Assembly: GCF_019799925.1 (NCBI RefSeq)
Contig: NZ_JABGCG010000002.1
Span: 372,001 to 436,000, forward strand
DNA: 64,000 nt
Direction of reading: 5' to 3'
DNA from: Blastococcus sp. CPCC 205250
GTDB lineage: Bacteria > Actinomycetota > Actinomycetes > Mycobacteriales > Geodermatophilaceae
Below, piece by piece: positions 16,333-26,621 of the stretch (position 1 is its first letter; every line of letters starts with the position of its first letter). Under the pieces are notes generated by a model. The model saw nothing but the letters and a program-made list of their open reading frames with translations, searched no databases and had not been told where the DNA came from. The position numbers were made by a program, and so were the translations under genes.

Positions 16333-16371
16333 CGGGAAGGGGCGGCCTCTTCCCCAGACCGCCCCTTCCCG
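16333..16371. terminator. Bidirectional terminator
   Basis: A perfect 13-bp stem (CGGGAAGGGGCGG at 16333-16345 with its complement at 16359-16371) between the convergent lipoprotein and YqgE genes. Confidence 0.8.
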
Positions 16372-16409
16372 GGGACCACGTTAACAGAGGACGCCGGCGG
16401 GCGCCTCCC

Positions 16410-17069
16410 TCAGTTCGCGGACGGATCCGCCGGGGCGGTCGACAGGACGGCGAGGCGGCCGGTCTGGCGGCCCATCACGCGCCGCCACAGCTCCGGGCCG
16501 GCCAGGTCGCTCAGCACGTCGGCGGCCGATCCCGGCACGCAGGCCCACGCGCCCTCGGCGACCTCGTCGGCCAGCTGACCGGGCGACCAGCCCGCGTAGC
16601 CGGCGAACACCCGCAGCCCGGTCACGAGCTCCTCGAGCTCGACCGGGTCGGCGTCCAGGTCGACCAGGCACACCTCGTCGGCCACGCGGCGCAGCCCGCT
16701 GTCCTCGTCCAGCGGACCCCGCGGGCTGGTGGCCAGGCACAGCGCGGTGTCGGTCTCGCAGGGACCACCGACGTGGAAGACCCCGGGGTCGACGGCGAGC
16801 TCGCACCACCCGGGCAGGACGTCGCGGATCTCGACCTGGCTGGGCCGGCCCAGCACGACGCCCAGCGTGCCGGTGTCGTTGTGGTCGAGCACGTAGACCA
16901 CGGTGCCGGCGAACGTCGGGTCGGTCAGCGAGGGCATCGCCACCAGCAGGGACCCGGGCCGGACGTCCTCGACAGCGCCCGTCGACAGCGACGGCACCGC
17001 ATCGGGACGGCGTCGCCCGGTGGCGGGCCGCGCGGGCGGTCCGGAGTCGGGATCGGGCAGGGAACTCAT
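16410..17069 (-). CDS. YqgE/AlgH family protein
   Basis: 219 residues. After a Pro/Arg-rich start of about 35 residues comes the YqgE core: GSLLVAMPSLTDPTFAGTVVYVL, then GTLGVVLGRPS, VFHVGGPCETD, and FAGYAGWSPGQLADEVAEGAW. Biochemical function is unsettled in this family. ATG 17069. It is divergent from the MFS gene, the same pairing as Rv0038-Rv0037c in M. tuberculosis. Confidence 0.92.
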   Translation of the reverse strand: MSSLPDPDSGPPARPATGRRRPDAVPSLSTGAVEDVRPGSLLVAMPSLTDPTFAGTVVYVLDHNDTGTLGVVLGRPSQVEIRDVLPGWCELAVDPGVFHVGGPCETDTALCLATSPRGPLDEDSGLRRVADEVCLVDLDADPVELEELVTGLRVFAGYAGWSPGQLADEVAEGAWACVPGSAADVLSDLAGPELWRRVMGRQTGRLAVLSTAPADPSAN

Positions 17070-17167
17070 CGGTACCAGTGTGCCCCACCCGCGCCCCGGG
17101 TGACCTCCCGAGTCGCGTTGCCGGGCGCTCCCGGCCCGGCGGTCACTCGGCGGTACCGGCGCCGACC

Positions 17168-17173
17168 TAGGGT
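17168..17173 (+). promoter_or_regulatory. -10 element, leaderless start of the MFS gene
   Basis: TAGGGT, 6 nt before the GTG at 17180. Confidence 0.55.
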
Positions 17174-17179
17174 GACCGC

Positions 17180-18481
17180 GTGCAGCAGGCGCCGCGCCGG
17201 GTCCGGCAGCTGTTCGACCGCCCGGACTTCCGCCGGCTGCTGACCACCCGGCTGCTCTCCCAGGCCGGGGACGGCGTCTTCCAGGCCGCGCTCGCCGGCA
17301 CGGTGCTGTTCAACCCGCAGCGGGCCGCCGATCCCGCCGACGTCGCCGCCGGGTTCGCCGTGCTCCTGCTGCCGTACTCGCTGGTGGGGCCGTTCGCCGG
17401 GGTCCTGCTGGACCGGTGGAGCCGCCGCCAGGTCCTGGTGCTGGCCAACCTGGTGCGCGGCGTGCTGGTCCTCGGGGTGGCGTCGCTGATCGCGGCCGGG
17501 GTGTCCGGCGGCACCTTCTACGTCGCCGGCCTGCTCGTCTTCGCCGTCAACCGGTTCCTGCTCGCCGCGCTGTCGGCCGGCCTGCCGCACACCGTGGACG
17601 AACGCGCCCTCGTCCCCGCCAACGCCTTCTCCACGACGGCGGGCACCGCGGCCTCGGTCGTCGGGGGTGGCGTGGCGGTGGGCATCGCCTCCCTGGCCGG
17701 GTCCGGCGACGCGGCGTACGCGGTCGTGGCGGCGTCCGCCGCCGTCCCCTACGCCGTGGCGTCCGCGGTGGCCGCCGGGTTCACCCGGGGCCACCTCGGT
17801 CCCGACTCCGGGACCGCGACCGCGCGGCTGGCGGCCGGGGACGTGCTCCGCGGCATGGTCGACGGCGCCCGCCACGTGGCCGCGATCCCGCCAGCGGCGG
17901 CCGCGCTGGCCGCGATCGCGGTGCACCGGGTCTGCTTCGGCTTCCTGACGCTGATGACGCTGCTGCTGTACCGCAACACGTTCGAGGCCTGGGGCCCGCT
18001 GCTGCCGATCGGCCTGGCCGGCGTGGGACAGGTGCTGACCGCCGGTGCCGTCGGGGCGCTGCTGGCCGCCGTGGTCACCCCGCGGGCGGTGCGCCGCATC
18101 GGCGCGCAGCGCTGGTCGGCGCTGCTGCTGGCCGCCGGCGGCGTGGGGCAGGTGGCGTTCGGGCTCCCCTTCGTCCCGCCCACCGCCGTCGCGGGGGGCT
18201 TCGTGCTCGGCTTCGTCGGCCAGGGCGTGAAGATCTGCGTGGACTCCACGCTGCAGGAGACGGTCGACGACACCCACCGGGGCCGGGTCTTCTCGGTCTA
18301 CGACACGGTGTTCAACACGACCTTCGTGGCCGCGGTCGTGGCCGCTGCGTCCCTGCTGCCGTCGTCGGGCGTCTCGGCCGGCGTCGTCCTCGGCATCGGC
18401 GCCGCCTACCTCGTCGCCGCCGTCGCCTACGCGGAGTCGGCCCGGCGAGGTCTCCTGCGCGCCCGCACCCCGGTCGGGTGA
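17180..18481 (+). CDS. MFS transporter
   Basis: 433 residues with about 12 hydrophobic helices. Family signs are FRRLLTTRLLSQAGDGVFQ at helix 1, the loop 2-3 motif VLLDRWSRRQVL, and FVLGFVGQGVKICVDSTLQ in the C-terminal half with GRVFSVYDTVFN. It resembles Rv0037c and the large group of actinobacterial MFS exporters; substrate unknown. GTG 17180 was chosen because the conserved RPDFRRLL start follows closely and a TANNNT -10 sits 6 nt upstream. The 3' end converges on pcnA with a 16-bp gap. Confidence 0.9.
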   Translation: MQQAPRRVRQLFDRPDFRRLLTTRLLSQAGDGVFQAALAGTVLFNPQRAADPADVAAGFAVLLLPYSLVGPFAGVLLDRWSRRQVLVLANLVRGVLVLGVASLIAAGVSGGTFYVAGLLVFAVNRFLLAALSAGLPHTVDERALVPANAFSTTAGTAASVVGGGVAVGIASLAGSGDAAYAVVAASAAVPYAVASAVAAGFTRGHLGPDSGTATARLAAGDVLRGMVDGARHVAAIPPAAAALAAIAVHRVCFGFLTLMTLLLYRNTFEAWGPLLPIGLAGVGQVLTAGAVGALLAAVVTPRAVRRIGAQRWSALLLAAGGVGQVAFGLPFVPPTAVAGGFVLGFVGQGVKICVDSTLQETVDDTHRGRVFSVYDTVFNTTFVAAVVAAASLLPSSGVSAGVVLGIGAAYLVAAVAYAESARRGLLRARTPVG

Positions 18482-18497
18482 GCGCGGCGGCCCGCGC

Positions 18498-19997
18498 TCA
18501 GGGGGTGCGCGCGGCCCACCAGCGGAGGAGCTCGGCCTCGGCCTCGTCGCGGTCCAGCGGACCCCGCTCCAGCCGCAGCTCCTTGAGGTGCCGCCAGGCC
18601 TCGCCGACCTCGCGGCCGGGTCCGATGCCCAGGAGCTCCATGATCGCGTTGCCGTCGAGGTCCGGCCGCACCCGCGCGAGGTCCTCCGCGGCCGAAAGCT
18701 CCACGATCCGCTGCTCCAGCGACTCGTAGGTCGCCGCCAGCTGTGCCGCCCGCCGCTTGTTGCGGGTCGTGCAGTCCGAGCGCACCAGCGTGTGCAGGCG
18801 GGGCAGCAGGTCGCCGGCGTCGGTGACGTAGCGGCGGACGGCGGAGTCGGTCCACTCGCCCCGGCCGTAGCCGTGGAACCGCAGGTGCAGGAACGTCAGC
18901 CGGGCGACCGCCTCGACGACGTCCTTGGGGTAGCGCAGCGCCGTCAGCCGCTTGCGGACGAGCTTCGCGCCCACGACCTCGTGGTGGTGGAACGAGACCC
19001 GGCCCCGCTCCTCGTGCCGGCGGGTCGCCGGCTTGCCCAGGTCGTGCAGCAGCGCCGCCAGCCGCAGCACGAGGTCGGGGCTCTCCGCGCCGTCGTCCTC
19101 CGCCGCCAGCGCCCGCTCCCGGGCGATCGCCTGGTCCAGCACGGTCAGCGAGTGGGTGTAGACGTCCTTGTGCTGGTGGTGCTCGTCGATCTCCATCCGC
19201 AGCGCCGACAGCTCGGGGAGGACGACGTCGGCCAGGCCGGTGTCGACGAACAGCTCCAGCGCCGCCCGCGGCGAGTCCTGCAGCAGCGTCTTGGACAGCT
19301 CGGCCTGCACGCGCTCGGGCGTGATCCGCGCCAGCTGACCGGACATGTCGGTCATCGCCGCCACGACCTCGGGGTCGGGGGTGAGTCCCAGCTGGGCGAC
19401 GAAGCGCACCGCCCGCAGCATCCGCAGCGGGTCGTCGGCGAAGGAGTCGACGGCGGTGCCGGGCGTGCGCAGCCGGCGGGCCAGCAGGTCGCCGAGGCCG
19501 CCGAAGGGGTCGGTCACCGTGCGGTCGGGCCCCAGTGAGACGGCCATCGCGTTGACGGTGAAGTCCCGGCGGGCGAGGTCGTCGGCCAGCGAGGAGCCCC
19601 AGGCGACCTCGGGGTTGCGGGACTCCCGGTCGTAGCGGTCGGCCCGGAAGGTGGTGATCTCGAAGCGGGCGCCGCGCACCTCGGCCCCGACGGTGCCGAA
19701 GGCGATGCCCTGGTTCCACGTGGAACCCGCCCACCCGCGCAGCAGCTCGAGCGTCTGCTCCGGCCGGGCGTCGGTGGTGACGTCGAGGTCACCGGGCACG
19801 CGCGGCCCGCCGGGGCCCGCGGCCAGCAGCGCGTCGCGCACCGAGCCCCCGACGAGGTGTGCCTGGAAGCCCGCCGCCGCGAACCGCTCCCCGAGCTCGC
19901 CGAGCACGGGTGAGACCTCGACCAGCTCCCGCACCGTCTGCTGGACGGCGGCGGGCACCTGCTCGGCGGCGGCACGACTCGGCGGGGTCACGGACAC
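18498..19997 (-). CDS. pcnA: CCA tRNA nucleotidyltransferase
   Basis: 499 residues. The head domain has LVGGSVRDALLA and GDLDVTTDARP (nucleotidyl transfer carboxylates), then RRDFTVNAMAVS and DDPLRMLRAVRF. A C-terminal HD domain shows LLHDLGKPATRR and FHHHEVVGAK. It adds or repairs the 3' CCA of tRNAs; both tRNAs in this window lack an encoded CCA, so it is required. GTG 19997 is the likely start, just past the longer upstream-open frame that overlaps the divergent NUDIX gene. A parS site lies inside the coding sequence. Orthologous to Rv3907c with the same neighbour order. Confidence 0.95.
   Translation of the reverse strand: MSVTPPSRAAAEQVPAAVQQTVRELVEVSPVLGELGERFAAAGFQAHLVGGSVRDALLAAGPGGPRVPGDLDVTTDARPEQTLELLRGWAGSTWNQGIAFGTVGAEVRGARFEITTFRADRYDRESRNPEVAWGSSLADDLARRDFTVNAMAVSLGPDRTVTDPFGGLGDLLARRLRTPGTAVDSFADDPLRMLRAVRFVAQLGLTPDPEVVAAMTDMSGQLARITPERVQAELSKTLLQDSPRAALELFVDTGLADVVLPELSALRMEIDEHHQHKDVYTHSLTVLDQAIARERALAAEDDGAESPDLVLRLAALLHDLGKPATRRHEERGRVSFHHHEVVGAKLVRKRLTALRYPKDVVEAVARLTFLHLRFHGYGRGEWTDSAVRRYVTDAGDLLPRLHTLVRSDCTTRNKRRAAQLAATYESLEQRIVELSAAEDLARVRPDLDGNAIMELLGIGPGREVGEAWRHLKELRLERGPLDRDEAEAELLRWWAARTP
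19713..19726. promoter_or_regulatory. parS site inside pcnA
   Basis: GTTCCACGTGGAAC, a perfect 14-bp palindrome fitting the ParB consensus GTTNCACGTGNAAC. It is about 14 kb from parAB. Confidence 0.85.
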
Positions 19998-20027
19998 GAC
20001 GAGCCAGGGTAGTGCGACCGCGCGCGC

Positions 20028-20033
20028 TACCCT
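20028..20033 (+). promoter_or_regulatory. -10 element, leaderless start of the NUDIX-murJ operon
   Basis: TACCCT, 6 nt before the ATG at 20040 in the 42-bp gap to divergent pcnA. Confidence 0.55.
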
Positions 20034-20039
20034 CCTGGC

Positions 20040-20516
20040 ATGGCTGGGACGGGCGGACGCGGACGCCCCGGCCGCCGGTTGCGCCGGGTCGACGAGACCT
20101 CCGCCGGGGGCCTGGTGGTCGCCGACGACGGGGTGACGGGCCCGCGGGCTGCCCTGATCGGGCGCACCGACCGCCGCGGACGGCTCCTCTGGTCCCTGCC
20201 GAAGGGCCACATCGAGGCGGGGGAGACCCCCGAGGACACCGCCGTCCGCGAGGTGGCCGAGGAGACCGGCATCATCGGCGAGGTCCTCGCCCCGCTGGGG
20301 ATCATCGACTTCTGGTTCGTCGCCGACGGGCGGCGGGTGCACAAGACGGTGCACCACTTCCTGCTCCGTGCGGTCGGCGGAGCGCTGTCCGACGCCGACA
20401 TCGAGGTCACCGAGGTCGCCTGGGTGCCGCTCGAGGAACTGAGCGACCGGCTGGCCTACGCCGACGAGCGGGCCCTGGTCGAGCGCGCGCCGGCGCTGCT
20501 CGCCGACACCGCGTGA
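20040..20516 (+). CDS. NUDIX hydrolase (MutT4-like)
   Basis: 158 residues with a full NUDIX box at about residues 59-81: Gly-His-Ile-Glu-Ala-Gly-Glu, then Arg-Glu-Val-Ala-Glu-Glu-Thr-Gly. After a basic N-terminus, [11 protein letters not shown] opens the fold. The mycobacterial counterpart beside pcnA is Rv3908 (MutT4). The substrate, a nucleotide or dinucleotide polyphosphate, is not evident. First gene of an operon: its TGA overlaps the GTG of the next gene by 4 bp. Confidence 0.9.
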   Translation: MAGTGGRGRPGRRLRRVDETSAGGLVVADDGVTGPRAALIGRTDRRGRLLWSLPKGHIEAGETPEDTAVREVAEETGIIGEVLAPLGIIDFWFVADGRRVHKTVHHFLLRAVGGALSDADIEVTEVAWVPLEELSDRLAYADERALVERAPALLADTA

Positions 20517-22864
20517 GCCGCGGACCCGACACTCAGCACGGGCACGGCACCGGACGCGGGGGCAGCTGCCCCCGCCGCCGCTCGGCGCTGCGGCGGCTGC
20601 TCCTCACCGCACTCCTCGTCCTGCCGCTCCTGGCCGGCCTGGCCGGCCCCGCCGTCCTCCCCGCCGCCGCTGCCCCGGCCCAGGCCCCCGGCGACGACGG
20701 CAGCGCCGAGGAGGACCGCCCGGTCCGCATCGAGCTCGCCTCGACGAACCCCGCGACCGTGGCGCCCGGTGGCCCCATCACCCTGAGCGGCACCCTCACC
20801 AACACCGGCGAGGAGGTCCTCACCGGCCTCATCGTGCGGCTGCAGCGCGGCGAGCCGCTGCGCTCGCGCGCCGAGCTGGTCGCGGCCGACGCCGACCCGG
20901 ACCCCGCGACCGACGTCGAGCCGCCCTTCCTGCCGATCGCGGGCACCCTCGCCGCCGGCGAGTCGCGGCCGTTCTCGTACACGATCACCACCGCCGACCT
21001 GCAGCTCGGCGAGGACGGCGTCTACCCGGTGCTGCTCAACCTCAACGGGGCCGGCGCCGACGGCGGGCTGCGGCGGGTGGGCGAGGTCGCCACCTACGTC
21101 GTCCAGATCGGCGGCCCGCCGGCCGGCCCGACCGGCGTCGCCTGGCTGTGGCCGCTGGTCGAGCCGACCCACCGCGACGGCACGGGCCGCTTCGTCGACG
21201 ACGACCTGGCCGGCCTGGTCGCGTCCGGGGGCCGCCTGGACCGCGCGCTGGCCGCCGTCGAGCGCATCCCCGAGACCGCCCCCCCGGGTGGCCAGCCGCA
21301 GCCGGTCACCCGGGTCACGCTCGCGGTCGACCCGGCGCTGCTGGAGGGCCTGGCCCTCATGGCGGACGGGCCGTACGAGATCGCGGGCTCCGCCGAGCCG
21401 GGGGAGGGCACCGAGGCCGCCGCCGCCTTCCTCGAGCGGCTGCGCGCCGTGGCCGCCGTCCACCCCGTCGTCGTCCTGCCCTACGGCGACGTCGACGTGG
21501 ACGCGCTGACCACCGCCGGGCTGGCCGAGGTGGTCGCGCGGAGCCTCCCGGGCACCGGGACCGCCGCCGCCGTGCCGGCGCTGCCCGAGGAGGGCGGCCC
21601 GCCGGTCGACCAGCGCGGCGCCGGTGTCCGGATCGTGCGCGAGGTCCTGCGGGTCGAGCAGCCGCGCGCGGACCTGGTCTGGGCCGCCGACGGCAGCCTG
21701 CAGGGCCAGACGCTGGGGGTGCTGCGGGGCGGCGGGGTCTCCACCGTCGTGGTCAGCTCCACCGGCCTGGCCGAGGGCGGGACAGCGGTGGGCCTCGGCA
21801 CCGCCGGCGCCGCCGCCCGCACCCCGCTGGCCGAGGGGACGACGGGCCTGGTCGCCGACGCCGGCCTCAGCACGCTGGCCGGCGCCGCCACGGCCGGCCC
21901 GGGCGGGGCGGGGACCGCCCGGCAGCGCTACGTCGCCGAGCTGGCCCTGCTGACCCGCCAGCCGGGCGGGGACCCCTTGGCACCGCGCACCGTGCTGGTC
22001 GCGCCCGACCGGCAGCTCGACGTCGACCCCGACGGCATGGCGGCGATGCTAGCGGCCACCGCTGAGGTCCCGGGGCTGCGCACGGCCGGCCTGGACGAGC
22101 TGCTGGCCGGACCGGTGGCCGACGCCGGCGGGCTGGTCCCGCCGGCGGACCCCGCGGCGCTCGACGCGGCGGTCCTGGCCGACGTGCAGGCCGCCGTCGG
22201 CGTCCGCGACGACGTCGCGGGGGCCGTGGTCGGGGACGCCTCGGCGGCGCTGGCGCCCTATGACGCGGCCGCGGCGCGCGCCACCTCGGTGGCCTGGCGC
22301 GACGACCCCCAGGGCGCGCAGCGGGCCGCGGCCGACCTGCGGGAGACGCTGGACGGCGTGCTGGACGAGGTCACGCTGCTCTCGCCGGCCGACGGCACGT
22401 ACAGCCTGGCCTCGAGCGACGCGCCGCTGGTCCTGACCGTGCGCAACGACCTGCCCTTCGCCGTCCAGGTCCGGCTGCAGGTGCGCGCCCGGGGCGGCGT
22501 GGGCCTCACGGTGGCCGACATCGGCGTCCAGCAGCTCGCCCCGCTGGAGCGCACCACCCTCCAGGTGCCCGCCGAGGTGAGCCAGTCCGGCCGCTTCAGC
22601 GTGACCGCCCGTCTGACCACCCCGGACGGCGGCGCGCTGGGCAGCCCGGTCGAGCTGCAGGTGACCAGCACCGCCTACGGCGCCATCTCCCTGGCGATCA
22701 CCATCGGCGCCGCGGCGCTGCTGGGCCTGCTCTTCCTCCGGCGGCTGGTCCTCTTCCTGCTCCGCCGCCGCTCCGGCACCGGCCGCGACGGCGAGCACGA
22801 GCTGCCCACGGCGGCCCCCGAGGGCGCGTCGGTCCCGCTGCCGCCCACGCGGAGCCCGGTGTGA
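20513..22864 (+). CDS. DUF6049 family secreted/membrane-anchored protein
   Basis: 783 residues from a GTG in a GTGA overlap with the NUDIX gene. A signal sequence ([20 protein letters not shown]) lies near residues 24-45. A CARDB-like segment on alternate strands follows ([17 protein letters not shown]). A large extracytoplasmic middle contains [14 protein letters not shown] and TVLVAPDRQ, recalling a polysaccharide-deacetylase-like barrel with unknown activity. A C-terminal helix ([18 protein letters not shown]) with basic tail anchors it. The orthologue Rv3909 lies in the same place, and coupling to murJ suggests a role in envelope assembly. Confidence 0.88.
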   Translation: MSRGPDTQHGHGTGRGGSCPRRRSALRRLLLTALLVLPLLAGLAGPAVLPAAAAPAQAPGDDGSAEEDRPVRIELASTNPATVAPGGPITLSGTLTNTGEEVLTGLIVRLQRGEPLRSRAELVAADADPDPATDVEPPFLPIAGTLAAGESRPFSYTITTADLQLGEDGVYPVLLNLNGAGADGGLRRVGEVATYVVQIGGPPAGPTGVAWLWPLVEPTHRDGTGRFVDDDLAGLVASGGRLDRALAAVERIPETAPPGGQPQPVTRVTLAVDPALLEGLALMADGPYEIAGSAEPGEGTEAAAAFLERLRAVAAVHPVVVLPYGDVDVDALTTAGLAEVVARSLPGTGTAAAVPALPEEGGPPVDQRGAGVRIVREVLRVEQPRADLVWAADGSLQGQTLGVLRGGGVSTVVVSSTGLAEGGTAVGLGTAGAAARTPLAEGTTGLVADAGLSTLAGAATAGPGGAGTARQRYVAELALLTRQPGGDPLAPRTVLVAPDRQLDVDPDGMAAMLAATAEVPGLRTAGLDELLAGPVADAGGLVPPADPAALDAAVLADVQAAVGVRDDVAGAVVGDASAALAPYDAAAARATSVAWRDDPQGAQRAAADLRETLDGVLDEVTLLSPADGTYSLASSDAPLVLTVRNDLPFAVQVRLQVRARGGVGLTVADIGVQQLAPLERTTLQVPAEVSQSGRFSVTARLTTPDGGALGSPVELQVTSTAYGAISLAITIGAAALLGLLFLRRLVLFLLRRRSGTGRDGEHELPTAAPEGASVPLPPTRSPV

Positions 22865-24855
22865 CCGGCGAGCCCCCGGTCGGCGAGCGCGACCGGCTGC
22901 CGCTGCCCCCCGTCCCGCCGTCGGCGCCCCGGCGGCCGGCCACGGACGCCGGGCGGCCGCGGTCGCGGTCCACGCCCCTGCCGCCACCGCCCTATCCCGT
23001 GGTGCCCGACCCCGCCGACGGCACGGGCATGCGCCCGCCGGTGTCGGCCCCGCTACGGCCCGTGCCGCCGCCTGTGGAGCGCCGGGACCGTCCCGTGCGG
23101 CCCGACCGGCCGCTGCCCCCGGTGCCACCGCCGCGTGCGCGGTTCGTCCCCGGCCCCGACGACACCCAGCTCATCCCGGTGCTGCCGGCCGTGCCGCAGC
23201 GGGTCGACGAGACCGAGGAGGAGGTCGAGGCCCGCGAGGGCGCCCCCGGCGCCAGCCGCGGCATCCTCCGCGCCGCCGGCACCATGGCGGTGGCCACGCT
23301 GGTCTCCCGGGTCACCGGCCTGCTGCGGACGATGGTGCTGGCCGCCGCGCTCGGCGTCGGGCTGGTCAACGACGCCTACAACACCGCCAACACGCTGCCC
23401 AACATCGTCTACGAGCTGCTGCTGGGCGGCGTGCTGACGTCGGTCATCGTGCCGCTGTTCGTGCACGCCCAGGAGCGCGACCGCGACGGCGGCGTCGCCT
23501 ACGTCCAGCGGCTGTCCACGGTCGCCGTCGTGGGGCTGACCGTCGTGACGCTGCTGGCGGTGCTCGCCGCTCCGCTGCTCACCTCGCTCTACGGCATCTC
23601 CGGCGACCCCGAGCAGGTGCGGCTGGCCAACTGGCTGGCCCGGATCCTCCTGCTGGAGATCGTCTTCTACGGCATCGGCGCGCTCGCCCAGGCGGTGCTG
23701 AACTCCCGCGGGGTCTTCGGGCCCCCCGCCTGGGCCCCGGTGCTGAACAACGTGGTCGTCATCGCCACCGGGGTCGTGTTCATGACCGTCGCCGACGGCG
23801 CGGTCGAGCCGGAGACGATCAGCAGCGGCCTGGTGTGGCTGCTCGGCGGCGGCACGACTCTCGGGATCGCGGTGCAGGCCCTCGTGCTGATCCCCCTGCT
23901 GCGGCGGGCCGGGGTGCCGCTGCGCCCGCGCTGGAGCCTGCGGCAGACCGGCCTGCGGGAGGCCGGCTCGCTCGGGCTCTGGGTGATCGCCTACTCCGCG
24001 GTCAGCGCGATCGGCGTCGCCGTGGCCACCCGGATCGCCAACGCCGCCGGCCGCGAGGGCGGCCTGGGCTCCAGCGCCTTCGCCATCTCCAGCCTGCTGT
24101 TCCAGATGCCCTACGGGATCATCGGCGTCGCGCTGCTGACCGCGCTGGTCCCGCGGATGAGCCGGGCCGCGGCCCGCGACGACGTCGACGGCGTCGTGCG
24201 GGACCTGTCGCTGGGCACCCGCCTGTCGGCCCTGGGCCTGCTGCCGGTCACCGCCGCCCTCACCGTGCTCGGGCCGCCGCTGGCGACGGTCGCCTTCGCG
24301 CGCGGCAACACCAGCGTCGACGAGGCGAACGCCATCGGCGTCGCCCTGGCGATCGGGGCCTTCGGGCTGCTGCCGATGGCCGTCACCCTGCTGCAGCTGC
24401 GCGTCTTCTACGCCATGAAGGACGCCCGGACGCCGACCCTGATCCAGATCGGCATGGTCGCCGTCCGGGTGCCGCTCCTGTTCCTGGTGCCGGCGGTGGT
24501 GGACGCCGACCGCGTCGTCGCCGGGCTGATGCTCGTCACCAGCGTCACCTACGTCGCCGGCTGGGTCCTCGGGCACGTGGCGCTGACCCGACGCCTGGGG
24601 GGTCTGGACAACCGCTCGACCCTGGTCCCGGTACTGCGCGTGACCGTCGCGTCGCTGGGGGCTGCCCTGGTCGGCTGGGGAGTCACGATTGTGTCTCGGG
24701 ACGCGCTCGGCAGCTCGGTCGCGGGTTCGCTCGGCACCCTGCTCATCGGTACCGTGGTCATCGGAGTCGCAGCCATCGGCGGCATGCTGCTCGCCCGGGT
24801 ACCCGAGGTGACCGGACCGCTCGCCGCGGTCCTGGCCCGTCGGGGACGCGGGTGA
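22861..24855 (+). CDS. murJ: Lipid II flippase MurJ
   Basis: 664 residues; GTG 22861 overlaps the previous stop by 4 bp. A Pro-rich cytoplasmic tail of about 130 residues precedes the 14-helix MviN/MurJ core: GTMAVATLVSRVTGLLRTMVL, then NDAYNTANTLPNIVYELLLGG, containing the conserved Arg and Asn/Pro motifs of the family. It moves lipid II to the outer face of the membrane. In M. tuberculosis (Rv3910) the same polypeptide continues into a pseudokinase; here MurJ ends at 24855 and the pseudokinase is the next gene. Confidence 0.94.
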   Translation: MTGEPPVGERDRLPLPPVPPSAPRRPATDAGRPRSRSTPLPPPPYPVVPDPADGTGMRPPVSAPLRPVPPPVERRDRPVRPDRPLPPVPPPRARFVPGPDDTQLIPVLPAVPQRVDETEEEVEAREGAPGASRGILRAAGTMAVATLVSRVTGLLRTMVLAAALGVGLVNDAYNTANTLPNIVYELLLGGVLTSVIVPLFVHAQERDRDGGVAYVQRLSTVAVVGLTVVTLLAVLAAPLLTSLYGISGDPEQVRLANWLARILLLEIVFYGIGALAQAVLNSRGVFGPPAWAPVLNNVVVIATGVVFMTVADGAVEPETISSGLVWLLGGGTTLGIAVQALVLIPLLRRAGVPLRPRWSLRQTGLREAGSLGLWVIAYSAVSAIGVAVATRIANAAGREGGLGSSAFAISSLLFQMPYGIIGVALLTALVPRMSRAAARDDVDGVVRDLSLGTRLSALGLLPVTAALTVLGPPLATVAFARGNTSVDEANAIGVALAIGAFGLLPMAVTLLQLRVFYAMKDARTPTLIQIGMVAVRVPLLFLVPAVVDADRVVAGLMLVTSVTYVAGWVLGHVALTRRLGGLDNRSTLVPVLRVTVASLGAALVGWGVTIVSRDALGSSVAGSLGTLLIGTVVIGVAAIGGMLLARVPEVTGPLAAVLARRGRG

Positions 24856-24931
24856 CCGGCGGCGGGGTGCCGCGACGCCCGCAGCGGAGCGTGTGCGCCG
24901 CAGGGGACGAGTGGACGGAGGGGCTGCGGCG

Positions 24932-26545
24932 ATGACGTCCACCGTCACCGGTCTGCCCGATCGGTACCGCCCCCTCGACGAGGTCGGGCCGGAGGAGGTC
25001 ACCGCCACCGGGGTCATCCGCTGCTGGCGGGCCAAGGACCGGGTGCTCAACCGCGACGTCGCCATCCGCGTGCACACCCCCGGCGGCCCGGCCGCGCGGG
25101 CCTGGATCGGCCGCGCGCTCACCGCCGGCGGGCTCGCCACGCCCGCGCTGGCGATGGTCTACGACGCCGCGGAGGGCAGCGGGAACACCGCGGTCCCCGG
25201 CGGCGCCGCCTACGTCGTCAACGAGTGGATCGAGGGCCGCACGCTCGCCGAGCGGCTCGCCGAGGGCCCCATGCCCGAGCGTGAGGCACGCACCGTGCTG
25301 CGCCGGCTGGCCGAGGGCGTCGCCGAGGCGCACCGGGTCGGCCTGGCCGTCGGGGGCATCGGCCCGGAGACCGTCGTGCTGCGGCCCAACGGCCTCGTGG
25401 GCCTGCGCGCGGTCCCCGCCGCCTCCGGGACCATGCAGGGCGACATCGCCGCCCTGGGCGCCCTGCTGGAGTTCTGCCTGACCGCCCGGCAGGCGGGGCG
25501 GCCCGGCCCCGACGGCCAGCCGGCCCGGCCGCCGGTCATCGCCCAGCCCGACCTCGCCGCGCTCGTCCGCCGCGCCCGCTCCACCGAGCCCGGTGCCGGG
25601 CTGTCCAGCGCCGCCGCCATGGCCGCGCTGCTGGCCCAGCCGCCCCGGCCCAGCCAGACCGCCCATCTGGTGCGCGACCCCGACGAGAGCGACAGCGGCT
25701 GGCTGCGCCGGCTGCGGGAGCGGCGCGAGGACGACGACCTGCACGACGACGGGAGCGACGTCCCGCAGCGCCTCGGCATCGGCGGGCTGCCCCCGGCACC
25801 GGCCGCGCGGCCCGAGGACGACCTCCACCTCGACACCGCTTTCGACGACGACGACGACGACGAGTACGTCGACGACGGGCCGGAGGCGGCAGCGGACGGC
25901 GAGCGGCCCGCCCGGCGCAAGCTGCTCGTCGTCGGGCTCCCGCTGGTGGCCCTGGTCGTCGTCGTCCTGCTGGCCTGGTGGTTCGGCAGCAACGTGCTCT
26001 CCGTCGCCGACTCGGTCGACACCCCCGAGGGCTCGACGCCGCCGTCGTCCTCCGCACCGCAGGACCCGTCCGGCGAGGCCACGCCGCCCCCGGCGGAGGT
26101 CCCGGCCGCCGCGATCACCGGCGCCACCCTGTTCAACCCCCAGGACAGCGACCCGGAGAACGAGGGCGACGTCCCCCTCACCTTCGACGGCGACCCCGCC
26201 ACCGCGTGGTCGACGGTCACCTACCGCGGCTCCGCCGACTTCGCCGGCCTCAAGGACGGCGTCGGCATCGTCTACGACCTCGGTGCCGACCAGGCGCTCG
26301 CCGCCGTCACGGTCACCTCGAACACCCCCGGGGCGACCATGGAGGTCCGCGTGGGCGGCGGGCCGGGCACCGACATCGCCGCGTGGACCGTGGCGGCGTC
26401 GGGCACCGTGGAGGGCGCCACCGAGCTGGCGTTCGACGAGCCCGTCACCACCCGCTACCTGCTCGTGTGGGTCACCGGCCTGACCGAGGGCGAGGGCGGC
26501 TTCTCCGCCGACATCGCCGAGGTCGAGCTCCGCCCCGCCGGCTGA
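24932..26545 (+). CDS. Membrane pseudokinase with discoidin-like extracellular domain
   Basis: 537 residues. Residues about 10-245 have a Ser/Thr-kinase-like fold that is not catalytic: the lysine motif reads VAIRV (Lys replaced by Arg), and both the HRD loop and the DFG motif are absent (IGPETVVL stands where the loop should be). A very acidic linker with an Asp run, a membrane helix (about 329-352) and a 150-residue outer domain of discoidin/F5-F8 type ([15 protein letters not shown]) follow. In mycobacteria this module is fused to MurJ and is bound by FhaA after PknB phosphorylation. ATG 24932 has a GGAGGGG site; an in-frame GTG at 24893 is less likely. Confidence 0.88.
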   Translation: MTSTVTGLPDRYRPLDEVGPEEVTATGVIRCWRAKDRVLNRDVAIRVHTPGGPAARAWIGRALTAGGLATPALAMVYDAAEGSGNTAVPGGAAYVVNEWIEGRTLAERLAEGPMPEREARTVLRRLAEGVAEAHRVGLAVGGIGPETVVLRPNGLVGLRAVPAASGTMQGDIAALGALLEFCLTARQAGRPGPDGQPARPPVIAQPDLAALVRRARSTEPGAGLSSAAAMAALLAQPPRPSQTAHLVRDPDESDSGWLRRLRERREDDDLHDDGSDVPQRLGIGGLPPAPAARPEDDLHLDTAFDDDDDDEYVDDGPEAAADGERPARRKLLVVGLPLVALVVVVLLAWWFGSNVLSVADSVDTPEGSTPPSSSAPQDPSGEATPPPAEVPAAAITGATLFNPQDSDPENEGDVPLTFDGDPATAWSTVTYRGSADFAGLKDGVGIVYDLGADQALAAVTVTSNTPGATMEVRVGGGPGTDIAAWTVAASGTVEGATELAFDEPVTTRYLLVWVTGLTEGEGGFSADIAEVELRPAG

Positions 26546-26608
26546 GCCGCCCCTCGCCCGTCGTGGGGACGCGGGCACCGGCGGAGGCACCCGGGGGAAT
26601 GCGCGCCC

Positions 26609-26614
26609 TACGAT
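26609..26614 (+). promoter_or_regulatory. trxB: -10 element, leaderless start of trxB
   Basis: TACGAT, 7 nt before the GTG at 26622. Confidence 0.5.
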
Positions 26615-26621
26615 CCGGGTT

